A stretch of 14,641 bases of DNA from Bacteroidales bacterium (GCA_017618435.1 JAFZUH010000122.1:1-14641); one strand, 5' to 3'; counted from the stretch's first letter, positions 8,932 to 14,641 are shown. Numbers and translations are program-made. The notes: generated by a model from the sequence alone, not told the origin.

Positions 8932-9660
8932 ATGCAAAATACAGAATGGCAGAATAGGACACAATTGCTTCTGGGTACTCCGGCCCTGCAAACATTGGCA
9001 AATGCTCATGTCATGGTATTGGGTTTGGGGGGCGTGGGTGCCTATGCCGCCGAAATGTTGTGTCGTGCAGGCGTGGGACAACTCACCATTATAGATGCCG
9101 ATACGGTAGATATAACCAATCTGAACAGGCAGTTGCCTGCTTTGCATTCTACAATAGGAAAAAACAAAACAGATGTTCTAAAAGACCGTTTTTTAGATAT
9201 AAATCCGCAGTTAAAACTCAATATTTTTACCGAATTTCTCAAAGAAGAGCGAATTGCTTGTCTGTTGGATTTGACTCATTACGATTATCTTGTTGATGCG
9301 ATAGACAGTTTGGCTCCCAAAGTGTTTTTTTTGGCAGAAGCGGTTAAAAGGAACATTCCTATTGTCAGTGCGATGGGGGCAGGGGCAAAAATAGACCCTT
9401 CCCAGATACAAGTTGCCGATATTTCAAAAACGCATCAATGTCATTTGGCAGCGGCTGTACGCAAACGCCTGCGAAAAATGGGCATTAGCAAGGGTATAAA
9501 AACCGTTTTTTCAACGGAAATTGCTCCAGAAACTGCAATAATAGAAAAAACAGACATTTTGCAAAACAAAACTTCGGTGGTGGGGACTATATCTTATTTG
9601 CCCGCCATGTTTGGGTGTTATTGTGCTTCGGTTTGCATAAGGGATTTGATAAAAGAATAG
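8932..9660 (+). CDS. tcdA: tRNA threonylcarbamoyladenosine dehydratase (ThiF/MoeB superfamily)
   Basis: A 242-residue E1-like ATP-dependent enzyme. Family features in order are RTQLLLG at 9-15, the nucleotide-binding loop GLGGVG at 31-36, DADTVDITNLNRQ at 55-67, the VDAID segment at 121-125, and the TcdA-typical MGAGAKIDPSQIQVADI followed by VRKRLRKMGISKGI. No CxxC zinc pair and no rhodanese domain are present, which favours TcdA (CsdL/YgdL) over MoeB or ThiF. TcdA converts the tRNA base t6A-37 to its cyclic form ct6A, improving decoding of ANN codons. The ATG is 11 bases after the receptor's stop codon, so it may be translated from the same mRNA although the functions seem unrelated. A strong downstream terminator was not seen; the 176 bases that follow are AT-rich and carry the next promoter. 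Confidence 0.92.
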   Translation: MQNTEWQNRTQLLLGTPALQTLANAHVMVLGLGGVGAYAAEMLCRAGVGQLTIIDADTVDITNLNRQLPALHSTIGKNKTDVLKDRFLDINPQLKLNIFTEFLKEERIACLLDLTHYDYLVDAIDSLAPKVFFLAEAVKRNIPIVSAMGAGAKIDPSQIQVADISKTHQCHLAAAVRKRLRKMGISKGIKTVFSTEIAPETAIIEKTDILQNKTSVVGTISYLPAMFGCYCASVCIRDLIKE

Positions 9661-9764
9661 AGTTTCTCCCATATTTTGTCATTTTTCTAAAAAATATTTG
9701 TCCATTCCCTTTAATTTTTTGCTGTAAAAAATATAACAAATTGATATATTTGAATATATAAATT

Positions 9765-9795
9765 TTTACACTAAAAAAAATAAATTGTATCTTTG
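9765..9795 (+). promoter_or_regulatory. Promoter for the lipoprotein array (TTTA-N19-TATCTTTG)
   Basis: TATCTTTG at 9788-9795 matches the -7 consensus TAnnTTTG, and TTTA at 9765-9768 matches three of four bases of the -33 TTTG with the preferred 19-base spacer. It lies 41 bases before the ATG at 9837 and should drive the first two array genes. Apart from this site and the leader repeat, the 176-base gap after tcdA holds only AT-rich sequence. Confidence 0.55.
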
Positions 9796-9804
9796 TAACA
9801 ATGT

Positions 9805-9944
9805 AAAACTTATTTAATAATTAAAATATTTTTGGTATGAAAAAATTAGTTCTTTTGGCAATGGCTACAATGGTAGTTTTTGTCGCTTGCAAAAAAGATG
9901 GTATTTACAATCCTAAAAAGAAAATCAGTAAAATAACGACTATC
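9805..9944 (+). repeat. Direct repeat copy 1: leader plus first 36 codons
   Basis: These 140 bases recur at 10733-10873. The repeat covers about 32 bases of untranslated leader, including the shared TATTTTTGGT just before the ATG, and the first 36 codons. The coding part has seven differences, all synonymous; the leader has a few substitutions and one missing A. Confidence 0.85.
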
Positions 9945-10733
9945 AGACAAATAGAGGAACCAACTCCAGTAGGCACAGTGTTTGATAATCGTTCGGATAC
10001 AAATATAAGTATATGGAAATGGGACAAAAACCGTCTTCAACAAATTATTCACCCCAATTGGTATGAAAACTTTGTATACGACAAGTGCGGAAGATTGATA
10101 CGGGTTGAAGACGCAGCAGGTGATGAATATACTTATTATGAATATAATGGAGCCAAATTAAGCAAAGTAATCTATTATGATGAAGGTACCCGATATACCA
10201 AGGAATATGCTTTGGAATATAACGGAAAAAATTTGACAAAGATTACTATTACCGCTCCTCAAATGTTTCGTTCTGTAAATAAAGAACAAAGTCCGTTGTT
10301 GGCTGTTTGTGAACCTGCCATTGCCCAAATAATAGAAAATAATATTGTGGCAACAGCAGCACAATCTACTCAAAAAGCATCTGTTTTTACTTCTACCGTT
10401 TCATTGGAATGGTCTGGAAAAAATATTTCAAAAATAACCTATGAGGAAAATGGTGAAATGTATACCTGTGAAATGACTTATGATGATAAAATCAATCCAT
10501 ATAATGGATTTTTAGGCTTATATTTTGATGATAATTATAAAATGGAAAATTATAAAAACAAAAATAACATCAAATCTATCACAAGCAAAATGCGAGGTGA
10601 AACACAGGTGGTTAATTTCGAATATGAGTATGATGGACAATGGCCAACAAAAATAACCCAAACAGGGAAACTTTATCCTTGGGGTTCAGGAAAGACTTAT
10701 TCTTATATAGAGTATAAAAATAGTAAAAAATAA
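9837..10733 (+). CDS. Repeat-containing lipoprotein, array member 1
   Basis: A 298-residue predicted lipoprotein of unknown function. The signal peptide ends in VFVAC with C18 as the lipidated residue, followed by KKDG; the single acidic residue is not a clear surface-export signal, so the membrane side is open. The conserved N-terminal block YNPKKKISKIT is at 24-34. The mature part is a chain of short beta-hairpin-like units: FVYDKCGRLIRV (79-90), YEYNGAKLSKV (101-111), LEYNGKNLTKI (126-136), LEWSGKNISKI (190-200), YDDKINPYNGFLGL (215-228), NKNNIKSI (241-248) and YEYDGQWPTKI (263-273). They resemble YD/RHS-type repeats but lack that family's full length. A helical-looking family block, SPLLAVCEPAIAQIIE, lies at 152-167. 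The gene leads the four-gene array and lies 32 bases before its closest relative. A ligand-binding or envelope role is only a guess. Confidence 0.88.
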   Translation: MKKLVLLAMATMVVFVACKKDGIYNPKKKISKITTIRQIEEPTPVGTVFDNRSDTNISIWKWDKNRLQQIIHPNWYENFVYDKCGRLIRVEDAAGDEYTYYEYNGAKLSKVIYYDEGTRYTKEYALEYNGKNLTKITITAPQMFRSVNKEQSPLLAVCEPAIAQIIENNIVATAAQSTQKASVFTSTVSLEWSGKNISKITYEENGEMYTCEMTYDDKINPYNGFLGLYFDDNYKMENYKNKNNIKSITSKMRGETQVVNFEYEYDGQWPTKITQTGKLYPWGSGKTYSYIEYKNSKK

Positions 10734-10873
10734 AAACTTTGTTAATCATTAAAAATATTTTTGGTATGAAAAAATTGGTTCTTTTGGCAATGGCTACGAT
10801 GGTAGTTTTTGTTGCTTGCAAAAAAGATGGTATTTACAATCCTAAAAAGAAAATCAGCAAAATAACCACGATT
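10733..10873 (+). repeat. Direct repeat copy 2: leader plus first 36 codons
   Basis: This is the second copy of the 9805-9944 repeat. It starts exactly at the end of the member 1 stop codon and runs through the leader and first 36 codons of member 2. The promoter of copy 1 is not duplicated; at the matching place only AAACTTTG, a one-mismatch -7 element without a -33 partner, is present. Confidence 0.85.
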
Positions 10874-11629
10874 GAACAATATAACAATCCGGATTATTCT
10901 GATGACACAAATGTCTACATTTTCAAATGGGACAAAAACAGATTGCTTCACATTATTTCTCCTGAAAAAGTAACTAATTTTGTGTATGACAAGTGCGGAA
11001 GATTAATGCGTGTTGAATGTATTAATAGAGAAATAGCCACTTGGTATGAATATGACGGTGCAAAATTAAGCAAAGTAATTTCTTATTATGACGGTACGGA
11101 ACGTTTTAAAGAATATGCTTTGGAATATAAAGGGAAAAAATTGGTTAAGATTACAATTACCCAAAATGGTTTTCCTCAACGTTCTATAAATCAACAACAA
11201 AGCCCGTTGTCTGTGATTTGTGAACCTGCTATTGCCCAAGTAATAGAAAAAGATATTGCGGTAGCAGAAACACAATCCACGCACAAAGCATCTGTTTTAA
11301 CTTCTACCGTTTCATTTGAATGGTCAGGAAAAAATATTTCAAAAGTGGTATCTGATTATGGTGAGATAAAATATGAATATGAATTGACCTACGATGATAA
11401 AATCAATCCATATAATGGATTTTTGGGTTTGGAGTTTGAGGATAGTTATCAAGGACAATATATTTATAAAAACGCAAACAATATAAAAACGATGAAAAGG
11501 ATAAATTCATCGGATCCGATGTCAATCACTTACGAATATACTTATGACGGGAAATGGCCTGTAACAATAGCCGAAACATATTTCCAATCACAGATTAGAT
11601 ATATTCAACAGATAGAATATAAAAAATAA
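10766..11629 (+). CDS. Repeat-containing lipoprotein, array member 2
   Basis: A 287-residue predicted lipoprotein, the closest relative of member 1. Its first 36 residues, including signal peptide, VFVAC lipobox and YNPKKKISKIT block, are identical to member 1. I chose the ATG at 10766, which aligns with member 1, over a TTG nine codons upstream. The same repeat blocks follow in the same order: FVYDKCGRLMRV, YEYDGAKLSKV, LEYKGKKLVKI, FEWSGKNISKV, YDDKINPYNGFLGL and YTYDGKWPVTI, ending in IEYKK. The SPLSVICEPAIAQVIE block is also kept. The segments between blocks (for example after residue 36 and near the C-terminus) differ in sequence and length. The 32-base gap suggests co-transcription with member 1, and a strong terminator follows 27 bases after the stop codon. 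Function is unknown. Confidence 0.88.
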   Translation: MKKLVLLAMATMVVFVACKKDGIYNPKKKISKITTIEQYNNPDYSDDTNVYIFKWDKNRLLHIISPEKVTNFVYDKCGRLMRVECINREIATWYEYDGAKLSKVISYYDGTERFKEYALEYKGKKLVKITITQNGFPQRSINQQQSPLSVICEPAIAQVIEKDIAVAETQSTHKASVLTSTVSFEWSGKNISKVVSDYGEIKYEYELTYDDKINPYNGFLGLEFEDSYQGQYIYKNANNIKTMKRINSSDPMSITYEYTYDGKWPVTIAETYFQSQIRYIQQIEYKK

Positions 11630-11656
11630 TCGTTATAGATGTCGAGAATAGCACAA

Positions 11657-11681
11657 GGCGGACTTTTGTCCGTCTTTTTTT
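11657..11681 (+). terminator. Rho-independent terminator after array member 2
   Basis: The 7-bp stem GGCGGAC/GTCCGTC, with one G-U pair and a TTTT loop, is followed by seven T. Two A before the stem can pair with the first T bases. The preceding CACAAGGCGGAC recurs in the terminator at 13635. Confidence 0.88.
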
Positions 11682-11756
11682 GTCATAAATAGTGGCATAA
11701 TAGCAAAAAGTACACAGATAAGGAAATTTATCTCAATAGTAAATCTTAAAAAATGT

Positions 11757-11764
11757 TATTTTTG
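11757..11764 (+). promoter_or_regulatory. -7 element for array member 3
   Basis: TATTTTTG is an exact TAnnTTTG match ending 27 bases before the ATG at 11792. It lies downstream of the terminator at 11657-11681, so member 3 needs its own promoter. No clear -33 element is present. Confidence 0.5.
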
Positions 11765-11791
11765 CAAAAAATATAAAGTAATAAAAACAGT

Positions 11792-12652
11792 ATGAAAAAT
11801 TTGTTTTTAGTTTTAGGCATCGCAATATTATTTGTTGTTGCCGGTTGCAAAAAAGACGGTTATTATCGTCCCCAACAAAAAATTAGTAAAATAACCTATC
11901 ATACTGCATTGAACGATACAGAGTTTGTTGCTTCTTCAGAAACGTGGTTTTGGGATAAAGACAAATTGCAAAAGATTGTCAATGAAGATGGGTCTTCGGT
12001 TTCAACAACAGAGTTTGTCTATAATAACAAAGGCAGGCTTATTCGTGTTGAAAACAAGGCTTCGGGAGAATATACTTTGTATGAATACCAAGGGACAAAA
12101 TTAGATGAGGTAAGTATGTATCGCGGAGGTGTTGAAGTTTTGGATTTCGATATAAAATACAAAGGCAACAAGTTGTCTGTAATTAAAGTGAAGTATTGTG
12201 ATGATGCCGATGTTTCTCTCAACAGAAAAAACAACCCTTTGTCTTATATTTGTTCGCAGGAAATACTGCAAGTGATGGAAGGAAATAAAGCTGTCCGTTC
12301 CCAAACACAAACACATCGCAAAGAATTTGATACTTGGGCATATTCTATTGCTTTTGAATGGAAGGGGAACAATATTTCAAAAATGATATATACCGATGAA
12401 TATGAAGGAAGTACGGTATATTATTTGTCTTACGATGAAAAACTCAATCCTTTGAAAGACTTTTTGGGACTTGTTTTTGATGACGGTTACGAATATGATT
12501 ATATATTCAAAAGCAAAAACAATATTAAGGTGATGAGTGATGATTATGGTTGGCAGAGAACATACGAATATACCTACAACGGAGATTATCCGGCAACGCA
12601 AACCCATTCTGTTTCATCGGTAAAATATACGGCTTGCTTTGAATATGAATAG
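11792..12652 (+). CDS. Repeat-containing lipoprotein, array member 3 (divergent)
   Basis: A 286-residue predicted lipoprotein and the most divergent of the four. The lipobox is VAGC with C19, followed by KKDG and a changed N-terminal block, YYRPQQKISKIT. The repeat order is kept: FWDKDKLQKI, FVYNNKGRLIRV, YEYQGTKLDEV, IKYKGNKLSVI, FEWKGNNISKM, YDEKLNPLKDFLGL, SKNNIKVM and YEYTYNGDYPAT, ending in FEYE. The family block reads NPLSYICSQEILQVME. It begins a second transcription unit after the first terminator. Only 79 bases separate it from member 4, and no terminator hairpin is seen there, so read-through is possible even though member 4 has its own -7 element. Function is unknown. Confidence 0.87.
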   Translation: MKNLFLVLGIAILFVVAGCKKDGYYRPQQKISKITYHTALNDTEFVASSETWFWDKDKLQKIVNEDGSSVSTTEFVYNNKGRLIRVENKASGEYTLYEYQGTKLDEVSMYRGGVEVLDFDIKYKGNKLSVIKVKYCDDADVSLNRKNNPLSYICSQEILQVMEGNKAVRSQTQTHRKEFDTWAYSIAFEWKGNNISKMIYTDEYEGSTVYYLSYDEKLNPLKDFLGLVFDDGYEYDYIFKSKNNIKVMSDDYGWQRTYEYTYNGDYPATQTHSVSSVKYTACFEYE

Positions 12653-12697
12653 TATAAAAGTTCAAGTTGGAAAGTTATAATTTTAGAGGAAAAATGG

Positions 12698-12705
12698 TAC
12701 TTTTG
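12698..12705 (+). promoter_or_regulatory. -7 element for array member 4
   Basis: TACTTTTG matches TAnnTTTG exactly and ends 26 bases before the ATG at 12732, almost the same distance as for member 3. No -33 element is recognisable at 19-20 bases upstream. Confidence 0.45.
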
Positions 12706-12731
12706 TGAAATAATTAATAACGGAAATAAAA

Positions 12732-13610
12732 ATGAAAATGAAAAGAATAATTTTGTTATCGGTAATAACAGCCATGATGTTTTGTGTCGCATGCAAAAAA
12801 GACGGGGTGTACAATCCTAAAAAGAAAATCAGTAAAATAACACATACAGAAAATTTGTTTTCCGTAGAAGAAAACTGGACATGGAACAAAAATCTTTTAA
12901 CCCAAATTCAAACAACTTATTCTCCTTCCGGAGTGTCGCATTCGACAAAGTTTTCATACAATTCCAAAGGAAGACTAACCCGTGTGGATTCGGAAAGTTT
13001 TGACGGGACTTATACTTTGTTTGAATATGACGGGGCAAAATTGGATAAAGTGTTGGAATATTGGAATAATAAGGAATCTTATGAATATAAGTTAAACTAT
13101 GACGGCAAAAAATTGCATGAAATTATTGTAACAGAATTTCCGCAAGATGCAGCTATGGCTGCAATGGACAGACAATCTCCTTTGGCATATATCTGTTCTC
13201 CTGATATGGCACGGACAATAGCGGAAAATTGGGATTGTATGGTCAATACACAAATGCAGCACAAGGCAGCCGCTCTTTTTTGCACGATTTCTTTTGAATG
13301 GGCAGGCAAAAATATCTCCAAAATGACTTGTGATTATCCGGAGAACGGAAAGTTTGTATATACTTATACTTACGATGACAAGATAAATCCGTTTAACGGA
13401 TTTTTAGACTTGAATTTGGCAGACGCTTACCAGTATGATTATATTTATAAAAACAAAAACAATATAAAATCTATGGTGGAAGAAGGGGGCAAATGGTTTG
13501 CTACATACGAATATACCTATGAAGACAAATGGCCTGTAGCCTATACAAAAACAACGACCAACAACAATATCACTACGATAACATCATACAAAATGGAATA
13601 TAAAAAATAA
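12732..13610 (+). CDS. Repeat-containing lipoprotein, array member 4
   Basis: A 292-residue predicted lipoprotein. An alternative ATG at 12738 would remove two residues; both leave a good signal peptide ending in FCVAC (C21 from the first start). KKDG and YNPKKKISKIT follow. A 31-base stretch of this block (12811-12841) is identical to member 1 (9907-9937), closer than member 3 is. Repeat blocks are WTWNKNLLTQI, FSYNSKGRLTRV, FEYDGAKLDKV, LNYDGKKLHEI, FEWAGKNISKM, YDDKINPFNGFLDL, NKNNIKSM and YEYTYEDKWPV, ending in MEYKK. The family block reads SPLAYICSPDMARTIAE. The gene closes the array and is followed 24 bases later by a terminator sharing sequence with the one after member 2. Function is unknown. 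Confidence 0.88.
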   Translation: MKMKRIILLSVITAMMFCVACKKDGVYNPKKKISKITHTENLFSVEENWTWNKNLLTQIQTTYSPSGVSHSTKFSYNSKGRLTRVDSESFDGTYTLFEYDGAKLDKVLEYWNNKESYEYKLNYDGKKLHEIIVTEFPQDAAMAAMDRQSPLAYICSPDMARTIAENWDCMVNTQMQHKAAALFCTISFEWAGKNISKMTCDYPENGKFVYTYTYDDKINPFNGFLDLNLADAYQYDYIYKNKNNIKSMVEEGGKWFATYEYTYEDKWPVAYTKTTTNNNITTITSYKMEYKK

Positions 13611-13634
13611 GAGCGGTAGAAAGATAATACACAA

Positions 13635-13664
13635 GGCGGACCAATAGACATGTCTGCCTTTTTT
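13635..13664 (+). terminator. Rho-independent terminator after array member 4
   Basis: The stem GGCGGAC/GTCTGCC has 7 bp with one G-U pair, a 10-base loop and six trailing T. The 12 bases CACAAGGCGGAC (13630-13641) are identical to 11652-11663 in the other array terminator, while the loop and 3' arm differ. Confidence 0.85.
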
Positions 13665-13689
13665 GTACATAAAATAACAGATTGATTTC

Positions 13690-13704
13690 ATATATATATA
13701 TATA
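13690..13704 (+). repeat. Short AT dinucleotide run
   Basis: About seven AT units lie between the array terminator and the next promoter. They are outside the promoter spacer and any gene, so length changes would have no obvious effect. Confidence 0.7.
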
Positions 13705-13746
13705 ACAGCCTATTTTTTTGAAAAAATTTTGTTTTGCCCCCAAAAA

Positions 13747-13776
13747 TTGCATTTTATAAAAATTTTTGTATATTTG
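13747..13776 (+). promoter_or_regulatory. Strong Bacteroidota promoter (TTG-N19-TATATTTG)
   Basis: TTG at 13747-13749 is followed by exactly 19 bases and then TATATTTG, an exact TAnnTTTG match at 13769-13776. It is the best two-part promoter match in the window. Transcription should start near 13782-13785, just at the hairpin that follows. Confidence 0.65.
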
Positions 13777-13784
13777 CGGAAAGA

Positions 13785-13809
13785 TTTCTTGCTGAAAATT
13801 AGCAAGAAA
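13785..13809 (+). other. Perfect hairpin at the predicted mRNA 5' end
   Basis: TTTCTTGCT pairs perfectly with AGCAAGAAA across a 7-base loop (13794-13800); a G-U and an A-U pair could extend the stem to 11 bp. There is no T tract after it, so it is not a terminator. It starts 8 bases after the -7 element, and an A-rich unstructured stretch then leads to the ATG at 13824. It could be a 5' stabilising stem or an operator palindrome. Confidence 0.6.
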
Positions 13810-13823
13810 CAAACAACAAAAAA

Positions 13824-14000
13824 ATGGCAGCAACCATATATATACACACAGATAATGCGATTTTGGGACAGATATTTCTGTTTCTTGAAATGGTATGGTT
13901 TGTCATTTTTTCTGCCAAAATCCTGCAAAACAGACTAAAAAAATCTGCAAAAATTTTTTATAAACATACATTTTTAGAAAATAATAATATATCATTATGA
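13824..14000 (+). CDS. Candidate 58-residue membrane peptide
   Basis: A short ORF running from the ATG at 13824 to a TGA that overlaps the next gene's start as ATGA. The start lies 15 bases after the 5' hairpin, behind an A-rich stretch of the kind that favours initiation in Bacteroidota. Residues ~13-35 (from AILGQIFLFLEMVW onward) could form one membrane span, and the C-terminal part is Lys/Arg-rich (QNRLKKSAKIFYK), which would place the C-terminus in the cytoplasm. I do not recognise the sequence. Support comes only from the promoter, the spacing and the stop-start overlap. The alternative is that the region is the untranslated leader of the downstream lipoprotein, or that the lipoprotein uses its own promoter at 13944-13974. 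Confidence 0.35.
   Translation: MAATIYIHTDNAILGQIFLFLEMVWFVIFSAKILQNRLKKSAKIFYKHTFLENNNISL
13944..13974 (+). promoter_or_regulatory. Possible second promoter directly upstream of the last lipoprotein
   Basis: TCTG at 13944-13947, a 19-base spacer and TACATTTT at 13967-13974 each differ by one base from the -33 and -7 consensus. It would start transcription about 15 bases before the ATG at 13997. It lies inside the candidate 58-codon ORF, so the two readings compete. Confidence 0.3.
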
Positions 14001-14641
14001 AAAAGTTAGTTTATTTGCCACTTGTTGTGGCGGCAGTAGGATTGCTGTTTTGTACAGCGTGTAAGAAGAAGGAAATAAAGGAAGAACCTCAAACTATAAA
14101 TTCATCGGAACAAGTAGAAATAGTAGAAATAGAAGATGGACCTATTGAAATGACACAATTGCCAATTTCTAAATGTATCCATAGAAAAATAGAATTTGAA
14201 CAATTGGTCATGATAAATTCCCAGTCAGAATATGAATCCTTGTTTTCTGGTTGCGAAGATTCTTTATATAACATAGATTTTGCCCACAAAACCCTCTTTG
14301 TTGTATGGGGAGGTACTCCTGATTGTATATTAAACAAACGCATTGCTTGCGAGAAACAAAATAATAAGATAAATATTTCCATTGATATTATCAATGGAGA
14401 TTGCACTGCTCCAGATTATTGGAGATATTTATTTTATATTGATTACAAAGTAACAGATAAAGAAAATGTTTCCTTAAAAATAAATAAGCGATATGGAGCA
14501 TGTACTTTTTGTAATGTGGAAAACCCTTTAACAGAATTACCATGGTTAAAATCACTTGTCCAATTTTATTCCACAGATACATTGCATCGTTCTTCTATTA
14601 GTACATGTTTGTACGATTCTGGAAAAGAAGGCTTTTTAATA
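13997..14641 (+). CDS. Cys-containing lipoprotein, 3' truncated
   Basis: The frame is open from the ATG at 13997 to the window end, giving 215 codons. A lipoprotein signal ends in FCTAC with C22 as the lipidated residue, followed by KKKE and an acidic linker (EQVEIVEIEDG, 38-48). The mature part has eight further cysteines, at 60, 86, 110, 118, 136, 169, 172 and 204, with CTFC at 169-172 and spacing that would allow disulfides. A first module spans ~60-165 (SEYESLFSGCEDSL, IDFAHKTLFVVWGGTPDC). A second begins with ENPLTELPWLKSLV (175-188) and YDSGKEGFLI at the edge. I recall the NPL-ELPWLK motif and a later GK-GFL segment from other small Bacteroidota lipoproteins of unknown function. It does not share the repeats of the upstream array beyond a similar signal peptide, so I treat it as unrelated. 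Confidence 0.85.
   Translation, partial: MKKLVYLPLVVAAVGLLFCTACKKKEIKEEPQTINSSEQVEIVEIEDGPIEMTQLPISKCIHRKIEFEQLVMINSQSEYESLFSGCEDSLYNIDFAHKTLFVVWGGTPDCILNKRIACEKQNNKINISIDIINGDCTAPDYWRYLFYIDYKVTDKENVSLKINKRYGACTFCNVENPLTELPWLKSLVQFYSTDTLHRSSISTCLYDSGKEGFLI

Noticed and set aside
10739..10765. TTG start extending array member 2 by nine codons
   Set aside because: The ATG at 10766 aligns exactly with member 1 and starts the signal peptide; the upstream part matches member 1's untranslated leader.
11639..11692. 17-codon ORF across the terminator after array member 2
   Set aside because: Its body is the terminator hairpin and T tract; an ORF this short there is expected by chance.
9837..13610. 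Array members as RHS/YD-repeat toxins
   Set aside because: They are under 300 residues, carry lipoprotein signals, and show no RHS core motif, variable toxin tip or adjacent immunity gene.
13573..13833. Minus-strand ORF (86 codons) in the gap after array member 4
   Set aside because: It runs through the terminator, the AT run and the promoter on the other strand; the composition is low-complexity and no promoter faces it.
13729..13938. Plus-strand ORF (69 codons) starting at TTG 13729
   Set aside because: Its start lies upstream of the consensus promoter, so that transcript could not encode it. The ATG ORF at 13824 fits the promoter, leader and ATGA overlap better.

Overview
The window comes from an AT-rich, Gram-negative Bacteroidota genome, most likely Bacteroidales. 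The signs are a type IX secretion C-terminal sorting domain, a TonB-dependent receptor with a carboxypeptidase-regulatory-like N-terminal domain, a Kdo-pathway isomerase with SIS and CBS domains, many lipoproteins, almost no Shine-Dalgarno sequences, and repeated TAnnTTTG promoter elements. Every gene I support lies on the + strand. No tRNA, rRNA, CRISPR array, transposase or phage gene was seen, and no stretch longer than 300 bases lacks a gene.

Region 1 (1-2870) is a tightly packed run: the 3' end of a type IX secreted protein, a TlyA-type rRNA methyltransferase whose ATG directly follows the previous stop codon, and a CPBP-family intramembrane protease that overlaps tlyA by ATGA. Region 2 (2994-3968) is a lone BspA-type leucine-rich-repeat protein without a signal peptide. 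Region 3 (4074-9660) is a co-directional run with gaps of 34, 55 and 11 bases: arabinose-5-phosphate isomerase, a periplasmic thioredoxin-fold protein, a TonB-dependent receptor and the tRNA-modifying dehydratase TcdA.

Region 4 (9837-13610) is the most unusual part. Four tandem paralogous lipoproteins of about 290 residues are built from short beta-hairpin-like repeats ending in Y-x-G-K-x-(L/I)-x-K-(I/V). The first two share a duplicated leader and an identical 36-residue N-terminus that differs only by synonymous changes. The array reads as two gene pairs, each followed by a terminator carrying the same 12-base sequence. I cannot assign a function to this family.

Region 5 (13747-14641) begins with the best promoter match in the window. 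It is followed by a perfect 9-bp hairpin near the expected transcription start, a candidate 58-codon membrane peptide, and a Cys-rich lipoprotein that overlaps the small ORF by ATGA and runs off the window.
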